From Euryarchaeota archaeon UBA24 (GTDB lineage: Archaea > Halobacteriota > Halobacteria > Halobacteriales > Hikarchaeaceae): DNA of 64,000 nucleotides. Each line of letters starts with the position of its first letter. Positions within the stretch are counted from its first letter, which is position 1. Shown here piece after piece: positions 35,337-44,648 of this stretch. A model generated the notes under the pieces. It was given only the letters and a program-made list of their open reading frames with translations, was not told where the DNA came from and made no database searches. The stretch is taken from assembly GCA_002503845.1 (NCBI GenBank), contig DASO01000010.1, positions 194,240 to 258,239 of the forward strand. Direction: 5' to 3'. Made by a program: the position numbers and the translations under genes.

Positions 35337-36431
35337 ATGTTATTAATCCTCTGTGTCGACCTAGATGACGATCTTGGTAGGAAAACTGGGATTAAAACTC
35401 CAGTTATTGGGAGACAAGCAGTAGAACGTGCTGCCCTATCTCTTGCTATAGCAGATCCTACAGATTCGGACGGGAACGTTATGTTTCAGGGTTTGCAGCT
35501 TTATGAAAAAACACTGCCAGATTCTGTTGAAATAGCAGTGGTAACAGGGAGTGCTAGAGGGGATATGGCTGCTGGGAGAAAAGTTGGGGCGGAGACTGAA
35601 GAAGTTCTTAATAGAATGTTTTCTGGAGAAAAAGTGAGGACTGTTGTTGTAACGGATGGGGCACAAGATGAAAGTGTCATGCCCATAATTCGATCGAGAG
35701 TGGAAATTAGTGGAGTGCATAGAGTTGTGGTCCGCCAAGCAGAAGGGCTTGAATCTGCATATTACACTATAAAGCAGTTTGTAAGAGATCCAGAAACAAG
35801 AGGTACTTTGTTATTACCACTTGGTATTTTGTTTTTGATATACCCAATGACTATTATCTTTGAAAATGCAATAGGAAGTAATTCGATTTTGGGCATGGGT
35901 GTTGCAATAGTGGGAATTTATGTCCTATATAGAGGGTTGGGTCTTAAAGATTCGATCCGCCAAGCCATAGAGAGTACGAAACGGGATTTGTACACAGGTA
36001 GGGTTGTGTTGGTTGCGTATGTGGTTTCTGCAATAATAATTGTCATTGGTGGCATAGAGGGGGTTTATTTAATAGAAGAAATGAGAAATGGTTCAGATCT
36101 AGATAGGAATGTGATCAACGCGATTGCCATTTTTATTTTTGGGGGGGTGCAATGGTTTGGTTCTGCAGGAATTATTTTGAGTTTGGGTCATATAACGGAT
36201 GAATATTTGAATGGAAGAATGAAATTAAGATATCTGAATGCCCCGATTTATGTTATTTCAATAATAGGAGTGCTCTATGCAGCTAGTGGGTATATAATAG
36301 AAGCAGTAACGCTAGAATTCTTTGCCATGGTATTGGTAATGGGGACCATTATCGGATTTTCAAGCACACTAATATTTTCGATTATAGAGGCCAAGGGAGG
36401 AATTAATACGAACGAGTTACGGCGAAGTTGA
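35337..36431 (+). CDS. DUF373-family membrane protein
   Basis: DUF373 is an archaeal family of unknown function. The cytoplasmic N-terminal half (residues 1 to about 155) begins MLLILCVDLDDDLGRKTGIKTPVIGRQAVERAAL and includes PTDSDGNVMFQGLQLYE and VVVTDGAQDESVMPII, suggesting a Rossmann-like sensing or hydrolase domain. The C-terminal half has six or seven membrane helices (TLLLPLGILFLIYP to the end). ATG 35337 is chosen because the family starts with LLILCVDLDDD; a longer frame upstream is not conserved. The gene ends 29 nt inside the convergent idsA gene. Confidence 0.9.
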   Translation: MLLILCVDLDDDLGRKTGIKTPVIGRQAVERAALSLAIADPTDSDGNVMFQGLQLYEKTLPDSVEIAVVTGSARGDMAAGRKVGAETEEVLNRMFSGEKVRTVVVTDGAQDESVMPIIRSRVEISGVHRVVVRQAEGLESAYYTIKQFVRDPETRGTLLLPLGILFLIYPMTIIFENAIGSNSILGMGVAIVGIYVLYRGLGLKDSIRQAIESTKRDLYTGRVVLVAYVVSAIIIVIGGIEGVYLIEEMRNGSDLDRNVINAIAIFIFGGVQWFGSAGIILSLGHITDEYLNGRMKLRYLNAPIYVISIIGVLYAASGYIIEAVTLEFFAMVLVMGTIIGFSSTLIFSIIEAKGGINTNELRRS

Positions 36432-37245
36432 CTAATTCTGAGAGATAATCAAGAGTAATGGGATTTATTGTTTGTATAGTTCCTAAAATACGCAAAGCAT
36501 TATTCGCTTGTAGATGTGCTCTAGAGTTCGCTTCAAGTGGGGATATCCCAGCTACACGGAGTAACGAGGGGCGTTCTAGGATGGCATCTTGTCCAGTTGG
36601 TTTTCCTAGAATTTCTGGATCTGATGTTGCGTCTAGCACATCATCTCGGATTTGAAAAGCCATCCCGACAGCTTCGGCATAATCGCCTAGAGCGGTGGTT
36701 GTGGATTGGTCAGATTTGGCTGCAATCCCGCCCAATTCTGCGGCTGCGCGGAAGAGAGATCCAGTTTTTCTGCGGGCCAAGTCTAGATATTGCTCTTCAT
36801 TTTGAGGGGGAGAGACTAATTCCATTGCCTCTCCACTTCCTAGATCCGCCATTGCTTTAGAAACACATTCCAACGCTAGAGGGTCGATAGAAAATAAATG
36901 GAATGCCTCTCCTATTAAACCGTCGGAAGAAATGACTGCATCGCTGTGGCCGAATTCAACCCAGGAACTATATTGTTTTCTTCGAAATGGAGAAGAATCG
37001 ATTATATCATCGACTATGAGTGATGCCGTGTGAATTAGTTCAATTCCAACCGCAAAATCGATTGCTTTTGTGGGATCCCCGCCCACGAGTTCACAAGATA
37101 GTAGCGTGAGAGTGGGTCGAAGACGTTTGCCACCAGATAATGTAGAATATTTTATAGAATCGCGTAATTTTGGTAGGCTAATTTCATCGACTATTTCAGA
37201 AATGTGGTTTTCGATTAGTAATCGATGATCATTGGAAGTGTTCAC
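36403..37245 (-). CDS. idsA: Polyprenyl (geranylgeranyl/farnesyl) diphosphate synthase
   Basis: Makes the C15-C25 prenyl diphosphates used in archaeal lipids. The first aspartate-rich motif is DDIIDSSPFRR near residue 78 and the second is DDVLD near 199, both needed for magnesium and diphosphate. GGKRLRPTLTLLSCELVGG near 38 and the KPTGQD region are family landmarks. Length 280 is short but within the range seen in haloarchaeal IdsA. The residues just before the first DDxxD (HTASLIVDDIID) are not bulky enough to say the chain length. It links to archaeal lipid synthesis with CarS at the window end. Confidence 0.92.
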   Translation of the reverse strand: MNTSNDHRLLIENHISEIVDEISLPKLRDSIKYSTLSGGKRLRPTLTLLSCELVGGDPTKAIDFAVGIELIHTASLIVDDIIDSSPFRRKQYSSWVEFGHSDAVISSDGLIGEAFHLFSIDPLALECVSKAMADLGSGEAMELVSPPQNEEQYLDLARRKTGSLFRAAAELGGIAAKSDQSTTTALGDYAEAVGMAFQIRDDVLDATSDPEILGKPTGQDAILERPSLLRVAGISPLEANSRAHLQANNALRILGTIQTINPITLDYLSELVNFAVTRSY

Positions 37246-37312
37246 GTTGAAAGATAGATAAGAAGGAACAAATAGATGGCGATGGGTGCGCGAGGAGAGG
37301 GGGTTCTTTTTC

Positions 37313-38263
37313 TTATCTAAACTCTTCTAAGAGGGCAGGAAGTATTTCAAAAAGATCTCCTACTGCTCCGTAATCAGATGCATCGAATATGGGTGCTTTG
37401 GGATCTTTGTTGATTGAAATTATCACTTTAGAATTTTTTATTCCAGCTATGTGTTGAACAGCACCAGATATACCGATGGCTAAATAAAGGGAGGGGGAAA
37501 CTTTTGTTCCCGATTGACCGACTTGGCGATCTTTTGGTAGCCATCCTGCGTCGACGATGGGTCTGGAAGAAGAGACTGTTGCCCCCATAGCCTCTGCTGT
37601 GGAAAAAATTAACTCCAAATTTGATTCATCCCCAATTCCACGACCTACACTTAGTAGTAAATCAGAAGTAGAAATGTCAACATCCCCAATGGGAGTTTCT
37701 TCATAATCTTTGACTTTGAAATTAATAGCCTCCTCATTTATAGAGATATTAAGAGGCTCTATAGAAGCATTTCCAGGGGTCGTTTCAATGGGCCAAACTC
37801 CAGCACGAACGGTGATTATCGCAGGAGGGGGTGAAGCTATTTTCGCTTGGAGTTTTGAAGAATACATTTCATGAAGAATTTCTATTTGATCTGTGTAATT
37901 GATTGCAATTGCGTCCGGTAGAAGGGGCATATCCAAAATGGATGCTAATGCCGGGCAATAGTCGGTTCCTGTAGAAGTGTGCAAAGAAAGAATAGAAGAC
38001 GGGTGTATCTTGTCAAATAAAGATGAAATTACTTGAACGTAAATGTCGTGATTATAAGGGAGGGAAGTAGAAAATGTATGAATTGTATGAATTCCAGCTA
38101 TGTTAATATCTTGAGCCAATTTTTCTGGATTTGTACCAATGATGGCAACATGGGCTTCTGTGCCAAGGGCGGTGGAAAGTTCTATTCCCGCAGTTAGTAG
38201 ACCAAAAGTGTCGGGATTAATAACCCCCTGTCTGTGTTCAGCTATGATTAAAATTGGAGGCAT
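37313..38263 (-). CDS. etfA: Electron transfer flavoprotein, alpha subunit
   Basis: ETF carries electrons from dehydrogenases such as acyl-CoA dehydrogenase to the respiratory chain. The FAD-binding C-terminal domain has VSPSLYLAIGISGAVQHIAG and NKDPKAPIFDASDYGAVGDL, the alpha-subunit signature, with SVGRGIGDESNLELIFSTAEAMGATVSSSRPIVDAGWLP (seen in parts) before it. The N-terminal half is the nucleotide-like domain. Its start abuts the etfB stop codon. 316 residues is normal. No ETF-quinone oxidoreductase is nearby. Confidence 0.95.
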   Translation of the reverse strand: MPPILIIAEHRQGVINPDTFGLLTAGIELSTALGTEAHVAIIGTNPEKLAQDINIAGIHTIHTFSTSLPYNHDIYVQVISSLFDKIHPSSILSLHTSTGTDYCPALASILDMPLLPDAIAINYTDQIEILHEMYSSKLQAKIASPPPAIITVRAGVWPIETTPGNASIEPLNISINEEAINFKVKDYEETPIGDVDISTSDLLLSVGRGIGDESNLELIFSTAEAMGATVSSSRPIVDAGWLPKDRQVGQSGTKVSPSLYLAIGISGAVQHIAGIKNSKVIISINKDPKAPIFDASDYGAVGDLFEILPALLEEFR

Positions 38264-39052
38264 TTAGCCACCTCCAAAGCCAAGATCTTTAATGACGGTG
38301 GCTATTTGTGCAGCTTGTTCTTTGGGAGTTCCCTCAAAATACTGGATCGTACTATTAGAAGTGGGAAGGGAAAATTCAATGAGATTTATGTCGGATCGGA
38401 ACTCATTGGGGTCGGTGGAAAGATCACTGAAAGAGAGTGTATCTAGTTCTTTTTGTTGGGCTTGTTTAATTCCTCTTAGACTGGCATAACGGGGTTCATT
38501 GATTCCAGTTTGAATAGTGAAAACAGCAGGTAGAGTTACCTCAGCTAGTTCATCTACTCCATTTTCGAGCTCCCTTCGTACATGTGCAACATCACCAGAT
38601 AATTCAAGATCAGTGACCAATGTTGCCCAATTGAATCCGACTTCAGCTGCTAGAGCCACCCCGGTAGAACCCCAACAATCGTTGCTAGATTGAACTCCGG
38701 TGAGGATTATGTCAGGAGAAAGAGTAGAAACTACTTTGGCTAGAATTTTTGCTTTTAGCCGAGGATCGACAAAGGGTGATGATTCCAGTTGTGGATCCCA
38801 GACTCTAATTGCTTTAGTAACACCTTTGGCCAGTGCCATTCTAATAGTTTTTTCAGCCCGTGGAGGGGCAATGGTGACGGATATAACATCGGAATTGGCG
38901 GTAGATTCTGAAATTTGAATAGCCTCCTCGATAGCATATTCATCCCATTCGTTTAGACCATATGTGAAATTACTTTCAGTGATTGACTTGTCAGAAAATT
39001 CTATTGTGTCATCGGGGGTGGCGACTTCGGTGATTGCGACGATTATTCTCAT
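38264..39052 (-). CDS. etfB: Electron transfer flavoprotein, beta subunit
   Basis: Beta subunit paired with the alpha subunit immediately downstream. Diagnostic segments are LNEWDEYAIEEAIQI near residue 35, ISVTIAPPRAEKTIRMALAKGVTKAIRV near 58 and GVQSSNDCWGSTGVALAAEVG near 118. The length of 262 matches beta subunits. It is followed immediately by etfA, with no spacing between them, so stoichiometric expression is likely. TATA-like AGTTTAT or ATTTACT stretches lie 5-30 nt upstream but I cannot fix the promoter. Confidence 0.95.
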   Translation of the reverse strand: MRIIVAITEVATPDDTIEFSDKSITESNFTYGLNEWDEYAIEEAIQISESTANSDVISVTIAPPRAEKTIRMALAKGVTKAIRVWDPQLESSPFVDPRLKAKILAKVVSTLSPDIILTGVQSSNDCWGSTGVALAAEVGFNWATLVTDLELSGDVAHVRRELENGVDELAEVTLPAVFTIQTGINEPRYASLRGIKQAQQKELDTLSFSDLSTDPNEFRSDINLIEFSLPTSNSTIQYFEGTPKEQAAQIATVIKDLGFGGG

Positions 39053-39093
39053 GGTAGTAAATAGAGAGTAGTTTATCGCTGGGGTTTTTGTTA

Positions 39094-40155
39094 TTATCGA
39101 TCGCGACCTTCATTCCTGCGGAGTGAGATCAAGTTCTCCCTACCTATACGAAGTTTGTCTATGAATCCTTTAGCCTCTAGATGTGATAGAATTTGAGACA
39201 CTTTGGCATTTGACCAATCGGTTTTTTCGACGATGTCAACTTGTTTAATCCTACCCCCATGTTGCTGTACTATAGTTAGAACTCGTTCTTCGTCGGAAAT
39301 TAATGGTTCTCGGCTTATCGGCCGAGAAGGTATGTTGTCAGTGGGAGGGAGAAGGGGGGCATATTTTCTTAGAATTGGATACCGAGATGCATTGGGGAAA
39401 ACAGAAAAAAGGATTGAAAGCAGAGACCAGTTGAAATTTCGTTTTAAAATCCACAATAAACCCATAGACACAGATAGTAAGATGGCGATGATAAATGTGA
39501 ACGATAGAGGGGTGGTTTTACTAATAGTAGGGGTGGAGGGAGAGAATTCAATAAGAGTTGCAAATGGTTCTCCAGGGGAGAATTCTGCTGGTCCGATTAC
39601 ATGAAGGGTTCCGTTATAGATACTGTGAGAAGAACTTTGAGCCACGTAATTAGGAGGGAATTCGATTATAAGTTCTTGATTTTCCAATAAAAGTGGCATC
39701 CAAGCCTCCCCTGATTCTACAGAAAATACATCTCCAACACTCATCGTATTTGCCTGAGAATAGGTGAAATTGGTCCAGACAAAAGATAATGAAAGCGAGC
39801 CATGGTCATCAGACATAGACGATGAGTAAGATATCTCTTTGAGTTCCATGTCTCTCCCCGTTTCAGCTGAGGCGACGGTGATAGCATGTGTAAAAGGAGA
39901 TAATGAGATAAACGACTGGCCATTGGATTTAAAAATGGTTGAAAGTCTATTGAATGATTGTACTTCCGAAGGAGTAGTAAGGGGATATTTTAATTCGACC
40001 GTCCAGACAGCTTCCCCAGTGGGGGAAAGCGCGATTTTGATGAGGGTAACATCAGAGGCCCCATCAGAGAGATCTTCTTGAGCTATTGAGCTCCCACAGA
40101 CGGCCGATAATAAGATGATAGAAATAAAAAAGCATCTTATCAATGGGTTTGACAT
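39094..40155 (-). CDS. Membrane-anchored winged-helix protein with extracellular domain
   Basis: Signal-peptide-like N-terminus (FFISIILLSAVCGSSIAQ), an extracellular beta-rich domain of about 200 residues (25-220), one membrane helix near 230-250 (PLSFTFIIAILLSVSMGLLWIL), and a cytoplasmic winged-helix domain at the C-terminus (RVLTIVQQHGGRIKQVDIVEKTDWSNAKVSQILSHLEAKGFIDKLR, seen in parts). The order suggests a one-component sensor that binds DNA while membrane-bound. Haloarchaea have similar proteins (MarR/DUF7343-like C-termini, by memory). It is divergent from a secreted protein with which it may be functionally paired. Confidence 0.82.
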   Translation of the reverse strand: MSNPLIRCFFISIILLSAVCGSSIAQEDLSDGASDVTLIKIALSPTGEAVWTVELKYPLTTPSEVQSFNRLSTIFKSNGQSFISLSPFTHAITVASAETGRDMELKEISYSSSMSDDHGSLSLSFVWTNFTYSQANTMSVGDVFSVESGEAWMPLLLENQELIIEFPPNYVAQSSSHSIYNGTLHVIGPAEFSPGEPFATLIEFSPSTPTISKTTPLSFTFIIAILLSVSMGLLWILKRNFNWSLLSILFSVFPNASRYPILRKYAPLLPPTDNIPSRPISREPLISDEERVLTIVQQHGGRIKQVDIVEKTDWSNAKVSQILSHLEAKGFIDKLRIGRENLISLRRNEGRDR

Positions 40156-40250
40156 AAGAAACTGTTCAGTTTAAAGAAAAAAAAATGTTGCTAGAACCGA
40201 TATTATATGATATAGGGTCGTTTTTGGTTGTTGAAAACATAAGGGGGATC

Positions 40251-41453
40251 ATGAATAGGGGGTTAAATATAGTAGTGATAGTTCTAGTTTTAGCCTCTAT
40301 TTCGGTAGGAGGAGTTTCGGGAGAAACTTCATCTGGTATCGAGCTATCAGAAGAGGAGATTAGAATGGTTAGTATTGGTCAGATTGATCGGTCAGATTTT
40401 GTTGTTCAAACACCCAATTTGGCAACTTCAATTTCGATGGATCGGAAAATAATTTTGGGAGAGCTCAATAAATACATATTGGAAGAAAGAATTTCATCGG
40501 CGAGTGGAGAAGATGAAAAAAGGGAGATACTTTTCCAAGCGGCTACAGATGTAGAAATTGAATCTGCAGATATAACAGACCGTTTTGTAGAAATTCGAGA
40601 GAGGTGGAAAAGTGGTTGGATTGGATCCGAAGAGTTTACTAGAGAATTGATGCTCATAAGCACTGATTCAAAGGTACTAGGAGGTCTTTTGGATCACATA
40701 GAAGAAGAATCAGAGATGGTTTCTCAAATGGAATTGAGAGGGAGAATCATGATGCTTAAAGAGGAATTGATACCGTTTGAGGGCCCAGTGAAAAAGAATT
40801 TGATTGACGTGGCGAGGGGGGAAAGAGAAGTTGGAAATGTATACATTGCTGCATCGAAGAGTGGGGTGGTTTTAGCCACAATCGAAGGGAGTACGTACTG
40901 GAGAGAGGCATATGTATGGGATCAGGAGTCGTTGTTAGGGGGTATAAGTTTAGATGAAGCCATCACTAGAACTGCGAGTTTATATCCAATAGCATACAAT
41001 CCAGAGGTAAGTCGGCAAACGGGGATAATGGGAAAGGGGAGAGGGTATCAAATTGAAATTGGGTTTGATAGTGGATCGTTGATTGCATATCTAGATGGAG
41101 GGACTAAGAATGTGTTCTATGAAATCCAAGAAAGGAAATTAGGAATCACAGGTTTGGGGGCAAGAGACTCGAGAACCATCGGTTCTTTAGACGGAGGGAC
41201 TATGAAAGTCGCGGTCGCGCGGAGTTTTGTTGGAGGACCGCTTAAAGTAGAAGTGTATGATATAGATACAGGGAATTCGATTGCGTCGAAAATGTTAATT
41301 GGAACAAGTAGAGAGGAGGAAATAAACAGAGGGGGAACGTGGATATTGGCCCCACCGGAAAATACCAAAATTGTTTTCCAAAGAGAAGATGGCGAAGTTC
41401 TAGAGATACAGATACTCCCCATACCGATAAACGAAGTAAAAAATGAAAATTAG
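40251..41453 (+). CDS. Secreted protein of haloarchaeal type (DUF7096-like)
   Basis: A signal peptide (MNRGLNIVVIVLVLASISVGGVSGET) is followed by about 375 residues with no further membrane segment. Residues 60-190 are helical and charged (EEEIRMVSIGQIDRS, LNKYILEERI); the C-terminal half is beta-rich with VAVARSFVGGPLKVEVYDIDTG. I recall a haloarchaeal secreted family (DUF7096) with these features, next to membrane HTH genes. ATG 40251 is chosen because it gives the signal peptide and has a G-rich stretch just upstream; a start 66 nt earlier is unlikely. Function unknown. Confidence 0.78.
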   Translation: MNRGLNIVVIVLVLASISVGGVSGETSSGIELSEEEIRMVSIGQIDRSDFVVQTPNLATSISMDRKIILGELNKYILEERISSASGEDEKREILFQAATDVEIESADITDRFVEIRERWKSGWIGSEEFTRELMLISTDSKVLGGLLDHIEEESEMVSQMELRGRIMMLKEELIPFEGPVKKNLIDVARGEREVGNVYIAASKSGVVLATIEGSTYWREAYVWDQESLLGGISLDEAITRTASLYPIAYNPEVSRQTGIMGKGRGYQIEIGFDSGSLIAYLDGGTKNVFYEIQERKLGITGLGARDSRTIGSLDGGTMKVAVARSFVGGPLKVEVYDIDTGNSIASKMLIGTSREEEINRGGTWILAPPENTKIVFQREDGEVLEIQILPIPINEVKNEN

Positions 41454-41461
41454 AAAGGGAA

Positions 41462-42091
41462 TTATTTCTTAGAGGATGGTACAGTTGCCAAAGTTACTAT
41501 AGCGGAGGGACTGCCAACATGTGCTTGTAGAAGTGTGTGTTGGATGTTTTCGAAACCAGCAGCAGAGAAGAGATGATCCGCTTCGGATTCTGTGTAAAAA
41601 AGCATCAAAGACGTGGCTAAAGTTCTAGACAGTAGACCTTTTGGTTTTCTGGGTCCGACGATTAAAACCTTACCACTAGGTTTTACGATGCGCCGGATCT
41701 CAGAAAGAGTTTCAATTGGATTTGGCCAATATTCTATCGATCCAGAAGACCAAGCGGCGTCGAATGTACCATCAGGGAATGGTAGATTCTCTGCATCTCC
41801 TATATAAAGTGGAATGAGAGAGGGTTTAGAAAATTTTTTACGGGCTTTGTTGAGTTGGTGAATACTTTGATCAATTCCGTGAATATTTGGTGCTCGATTC
41901 AAGAGGCCTTCGGTTCCAAATCCAGTACCACATCCAACATCTAATATTTTATCAGTATGGCCTATATTGAATAGGTCTAGGGCACATTCTCTCATTGAAA
42001 TCGTCCAGAAGAGGGGATTGATTATATCATATATTTTTGATAGATATTTATAGAAAATCCGAGCACGTCGCTTGTCTTCTAAGAGTCCCAT
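41462..42091 (-). CDS. SAM-dependent methyltransferase, probable quinone-type
   Basis: Class I methyltransferase of 209 residues. The SAM-binding motif is ILDVGCGTGFGTEGLL near residue 50, followed by DAENLPFPDGTFDAAWSSGSIEYWPNP and IVKPSGKVLIVGP. The N-terminal RARIFYKYLSKIYDIINPLFWT and the whole layout match haloarchaeal methyltransferases of the menaquinone/phytyl-quinone type, so menaquinone methylation is my best guess, unproven. ATG 42091 (MGLLEDKRRARIFY) fits the family; the frame extends upstream through the divergent atp promoter. Convergent with the secreted protein gene. Confidence 0.82.
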   Translation of the reverse strand: MGLLEDKRRARIFYKYLSKIYDIINPLFWTISMRECALDLFNIGHTDKILDVGCGTGFGTEGLLNRAPNIHGIDQSIHQLNKARKKFSKPSLIPLYIGDAENLPFPDGTFDAAWSSGSIEYWPNPIETLSEIRRIVKPSGKVLIVGPRKPKGLLSRTLATSLMLFYTESEADHLFSAAGFENIQHTLLQAHVGSPSAIVTLATVPSSKK

Positions 42092-42184
42092 TAAAGGAGT
42101 AATTCTTCCGACCAAGAAAAAAACATGCGTTTGGTGTCGGAGGGAGATTGGCAGAGAATCTAACTGAACTCGATCGTAACGACC

Positions 42185-42192
42185 AAATATAC
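42185..42192 (+). promoter_or_regulatory. Probable TATA box of the ATP synthase operon
   Basis: AAATATAC is centred about 27 nt before the atpH start codon, the standard distance for a leaderless archaeal transcript. The only other gap above 20 nt in the operon is between atpI and atpK. Confidence 0.5.
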
Positions 42193-42214
42193 ACCCATCA
42201 GAAGAATTGATAAG

Positions 42215-42547
42215 ATGGCAAGGCCAGAGGTCCTCGAAAAAATCCAAGACATAGAGATCGAAGTCGAAAAAATAATTGTTGATGCTGAGAAAAAGGCACG
42301 GAATGTGATTTCTAAGGCTGAGAAAAAGGCAGAGGGGATCCTGGTGAAGGAGAAGGAAAAAATAGCTAAGAATCACGGTGAGAAATTAGAAAAATCGCGG
42401 GCAGAAGTAGAAGCGGAGTGTAAAAAAACTCTCAAAGAAGTTGATAAAGATATTAAGAAATTAGATAAAGAGGCGGCTAAAAATCATGACGGTGTTATTT
42501 TGTTTATCAAAGATCGTTTTAAGGAGTCAGTAGATGCTAAGGCCTAA
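42215..42547 (+). CDS. atpH: A-type ATP synthase subunit H
   Basis: Subunit H forms the peripheral stalk with subunit E. The 110-residue protein is almost entirely a charged coiled coil, with repeated KAEKKAEG/EKKAR patterns and heptads from residue 5 to 95, as for other archaeal H subunits. It opens the nine-gene operon and its 3' end overlaps atpI by 14 nt, which supports translational coupling. Confidence 0.92.
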   Translation: MARPEVLEKIQDIEIEVEKIIVDAEKKARNVISKAEKKAEGILVKEKEKIAKNHGEKLEKSRAEVEAECKKTLKEVDKDIKKLDKEAAKNHDGVILFIKDRFKESVDAKA

Positions 42548-44648
42548 ACAAATGAGCCGGATCTCGGCGACGGGGTCTAAAGAAATTATGGAAGAGTTCG
42601 TAAATGCAATTCATGAGCTAAATGCAATTCATCTTGTGGAATATGATGGTTCATGGGAGGGGTTCCAGAGAGGAGATCCGGGGGTACTAGCTGAGGAAGT
42701 ATCAGAGAAATTGGTCACTGCACGGGCTATTGAGAGCATACTTGGAATTGAAGCCGAAAATGTTGAATCGATATATGAGTTCAAAGAGGGGGAAATTGGA
42801 GAGAGATTGGAAGATCTTAGAGAAAAAGTAAATGGGCTCGAGGACCGCAGGGGTGAAATTGTGGAGAGGATGCGACGGATAGAGGAACTTCTTGTAGAGG
42901 CAGAAGTTTTTGCAGAAATAGGAATTGATTTTGATTTGTTGAAGGGATACAATTCTGTTGATGTGTTTGTCGGAAGGGGAAATATTGAGAAAATAAAAGA
43001 GATATTGGCAGGGGTTAAGGAGCCTATGGAGATATTTACTGGGGAAAGCTCCATAGCAATAGTTGCGGAAAAAGACTCTTCAGAGGTTCCAGCTGCACTA
43101 GAAAGGACTGAATTTGAACGAGTTGAAATTCCGGAGGAGACGGGGGAAGTGGAAAAATATGTTTCAGGATTGGGTGATGAAAGAGAAGGACTAGAGAGTG
43201 AACTTAAATCGATTGAGATTGGCATGGAAGAAATTAAAAGTGAGGTGAAGGGATTCTTGCTCGCGACGGAAGAGAAGTTAAGCATAGATGTGCAGAGGAC
43301 AGAGGCCCCGCTACTGTTTGCCACTACAGAAAATACGTTTACTGCAGAGGGATGGATACCAACTGTACTTTTGGATGAATTGAATGAGAAGCTAAAGATG
43401 TCTATTGAGGGTCATATCGATTGGGAAGAACTTGAATGTGCAGAGTATGATGAAGAAGGATTTGTGGAACATGGAGAATCGGTGGGTCAAGCGAAAGTGG
43501 AAGGGGATATAAAAATTGGTCAATCGGGTCCTCCAGTGATTCAAGATAACCCCAAAAGTGTTCAACCATTTGAAGTATTGGTTCAGACCATTGGGAGGCC
43601 AAAATACTCAGAATTAGATCCAACTTTGATAATATTCCTAACGTTTCCCGCGTTTTTTGGATTCATGATTGGGGATGTTGGATATGGTATTTGTTATGCA
43701 ATAATTGGCTATCTGTTAATGAGTAAGTCAGAGAGTGTTGGGATTAAAAGCTTAGGTGGGGTTGCCCTTTGGGCAGGTATATTTACAATTATATTTGGCA
43801 TCGCCTATGGAGAACTTTTTGGAATGCATGTGTTGGGAGAGATAGTTTGGGGTGGGCATCCTCCGATAGAAAAGGGATTGTCGCCCAAAACAGCACACTT
43901 CGCACTGCTTTGGCTCGTGGTGGCCATGTTAATAGGGATAGTACATGTTAGTATTGGATATACCCTAGGTTTCATAAATAAGATGAGACATAGTTTGGTT
44001 GATGCCGTATTAGAACGCGGATCTTGGATCTTATTGATGCTAGGTGTATGGGTATGGGTATTCAGTACACATTCGAGAGCTGTTAAACCAGATTTATTGT
44101 TTGTTCAACTATCAAAAGAGCCTCTGGCATTTACAGGGTTTTCTCCAGAAACAGGGATCTTAGCGTTGGGCATTGCGTTTGTTGGTCTAGTATTAATGAT
44201 CGCAGGAGAGGTAAAACACCAAGGCGTTCTTGGAGCTATAATCGGAATTCTAGAAAGTCCAAATGTTCTTGTCAACATCCTATCTTATGCTAGAATACCT
44301 GCAGTGTTATTGGCAAAGGCCGGGATGGCTTTTGTGGTGAATCTATTGGTTTTTGGAGCATATATCGCCGAAGATGGTGCAAGTCACTTCATGCACAACA
44401 CAGCAGTGGCAGCAGTGCACGGTGAAATGATATTTCCGGGTTTGATCCATCCCGCTAGTTTTGGTATTGCAGGGTTGATTGGAGGGGCGATAATTCTGGT
44501 CATAGGACACGCCATAGTATTGGCACTGGGAGTAACAAGTGCAGGCTTACAATCGGTTCGTTTAGAATATGTGGAGTTTTTCCAAAAATTCTATGCAGGA
44601 GGGGGAATAAGATACACCCCATTTGGACAAAATCGACGTTATACCTAG
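42534..44648 (+). CDS. atpI: A-type ATP synthase subunit I (membrane stator)
   Basis: Subunit I (eukaryotic a) forms the proton half-channels against the rotor. Residues 1 to about 360 form the soluble coiled-coil arm; the remainder has seven or eight membrane helices, beginning FLTFPAFFGFMIGDVGYGICYAIIGYLL near 375. The segment NILSYARIPAVLLAKAGMAFVVNLL near 578 contains the essential arginine of the channel. Length 704 is normal. The start MLRPKQMSRISATGSKEIMEE matches haloarchaeal copies. A 129-nt gap separates it from atpK, unlike the tight spacing elsewhere in the operon. Confidence 0.95.
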   Translation: MLRPKQMSRISATGSKEIMEEFVNAIHELNAIHLVEYDGSWEGFQRGDPGVLAEEVSEKLVTARAIESILGIEAENVESIYEFKEGEIGERLEDLREKVNGLEDRRGEIVERMRRIEELLVEAEVFAEIGIDFDLLKGYNSVDVFVGRGNIEKIKEILAGVKEPMEIFTGESSIAIVAEKDSSEVPAALERTEFERVEIPEETGEVEKYVSGLGDEREGLESELKSIEIGMEEIKSEVKGFLLATEEKLSIDVQRTEAPLLFATTENTFTAEGWIPTVLLDELNEKLKMSIEGHIDWEELECAEYDEEGFVEHGESVGQAKVEGDIKIGQSGPPVIQDNPKSVQPFEVLVQTIGRPKYSELDPTLIIFLTFPAFFGFMIGDVGYGICYAIIGYLLMSKSESVGIKSLGGVALWAGIFTIIFGIAYGELFGMHVLGEIVWGGHPPIEKGLSPKTAHFALLWLVVAMLIGIVHVSIGYTLGFINKMRHSLVDAVLERGSWILLMLGVWVWVFSTHSRAVKPDLLFVQLSKEPLAFTGFSPETGILALGIAFVGLVLMIAGEVKHQGVLGAIIGILESPNVLVNILSYARIPAVLLAKAGMAFVVNLLVFGAYIAEDGASHFMHNTAVAAVHGEMIFPGLIHPASFGIAGLIGGAIILVIGHAIVLALGVTSAGLQSVRLEYVEFFQKFYAGGGIRYTPFGQNRRYT

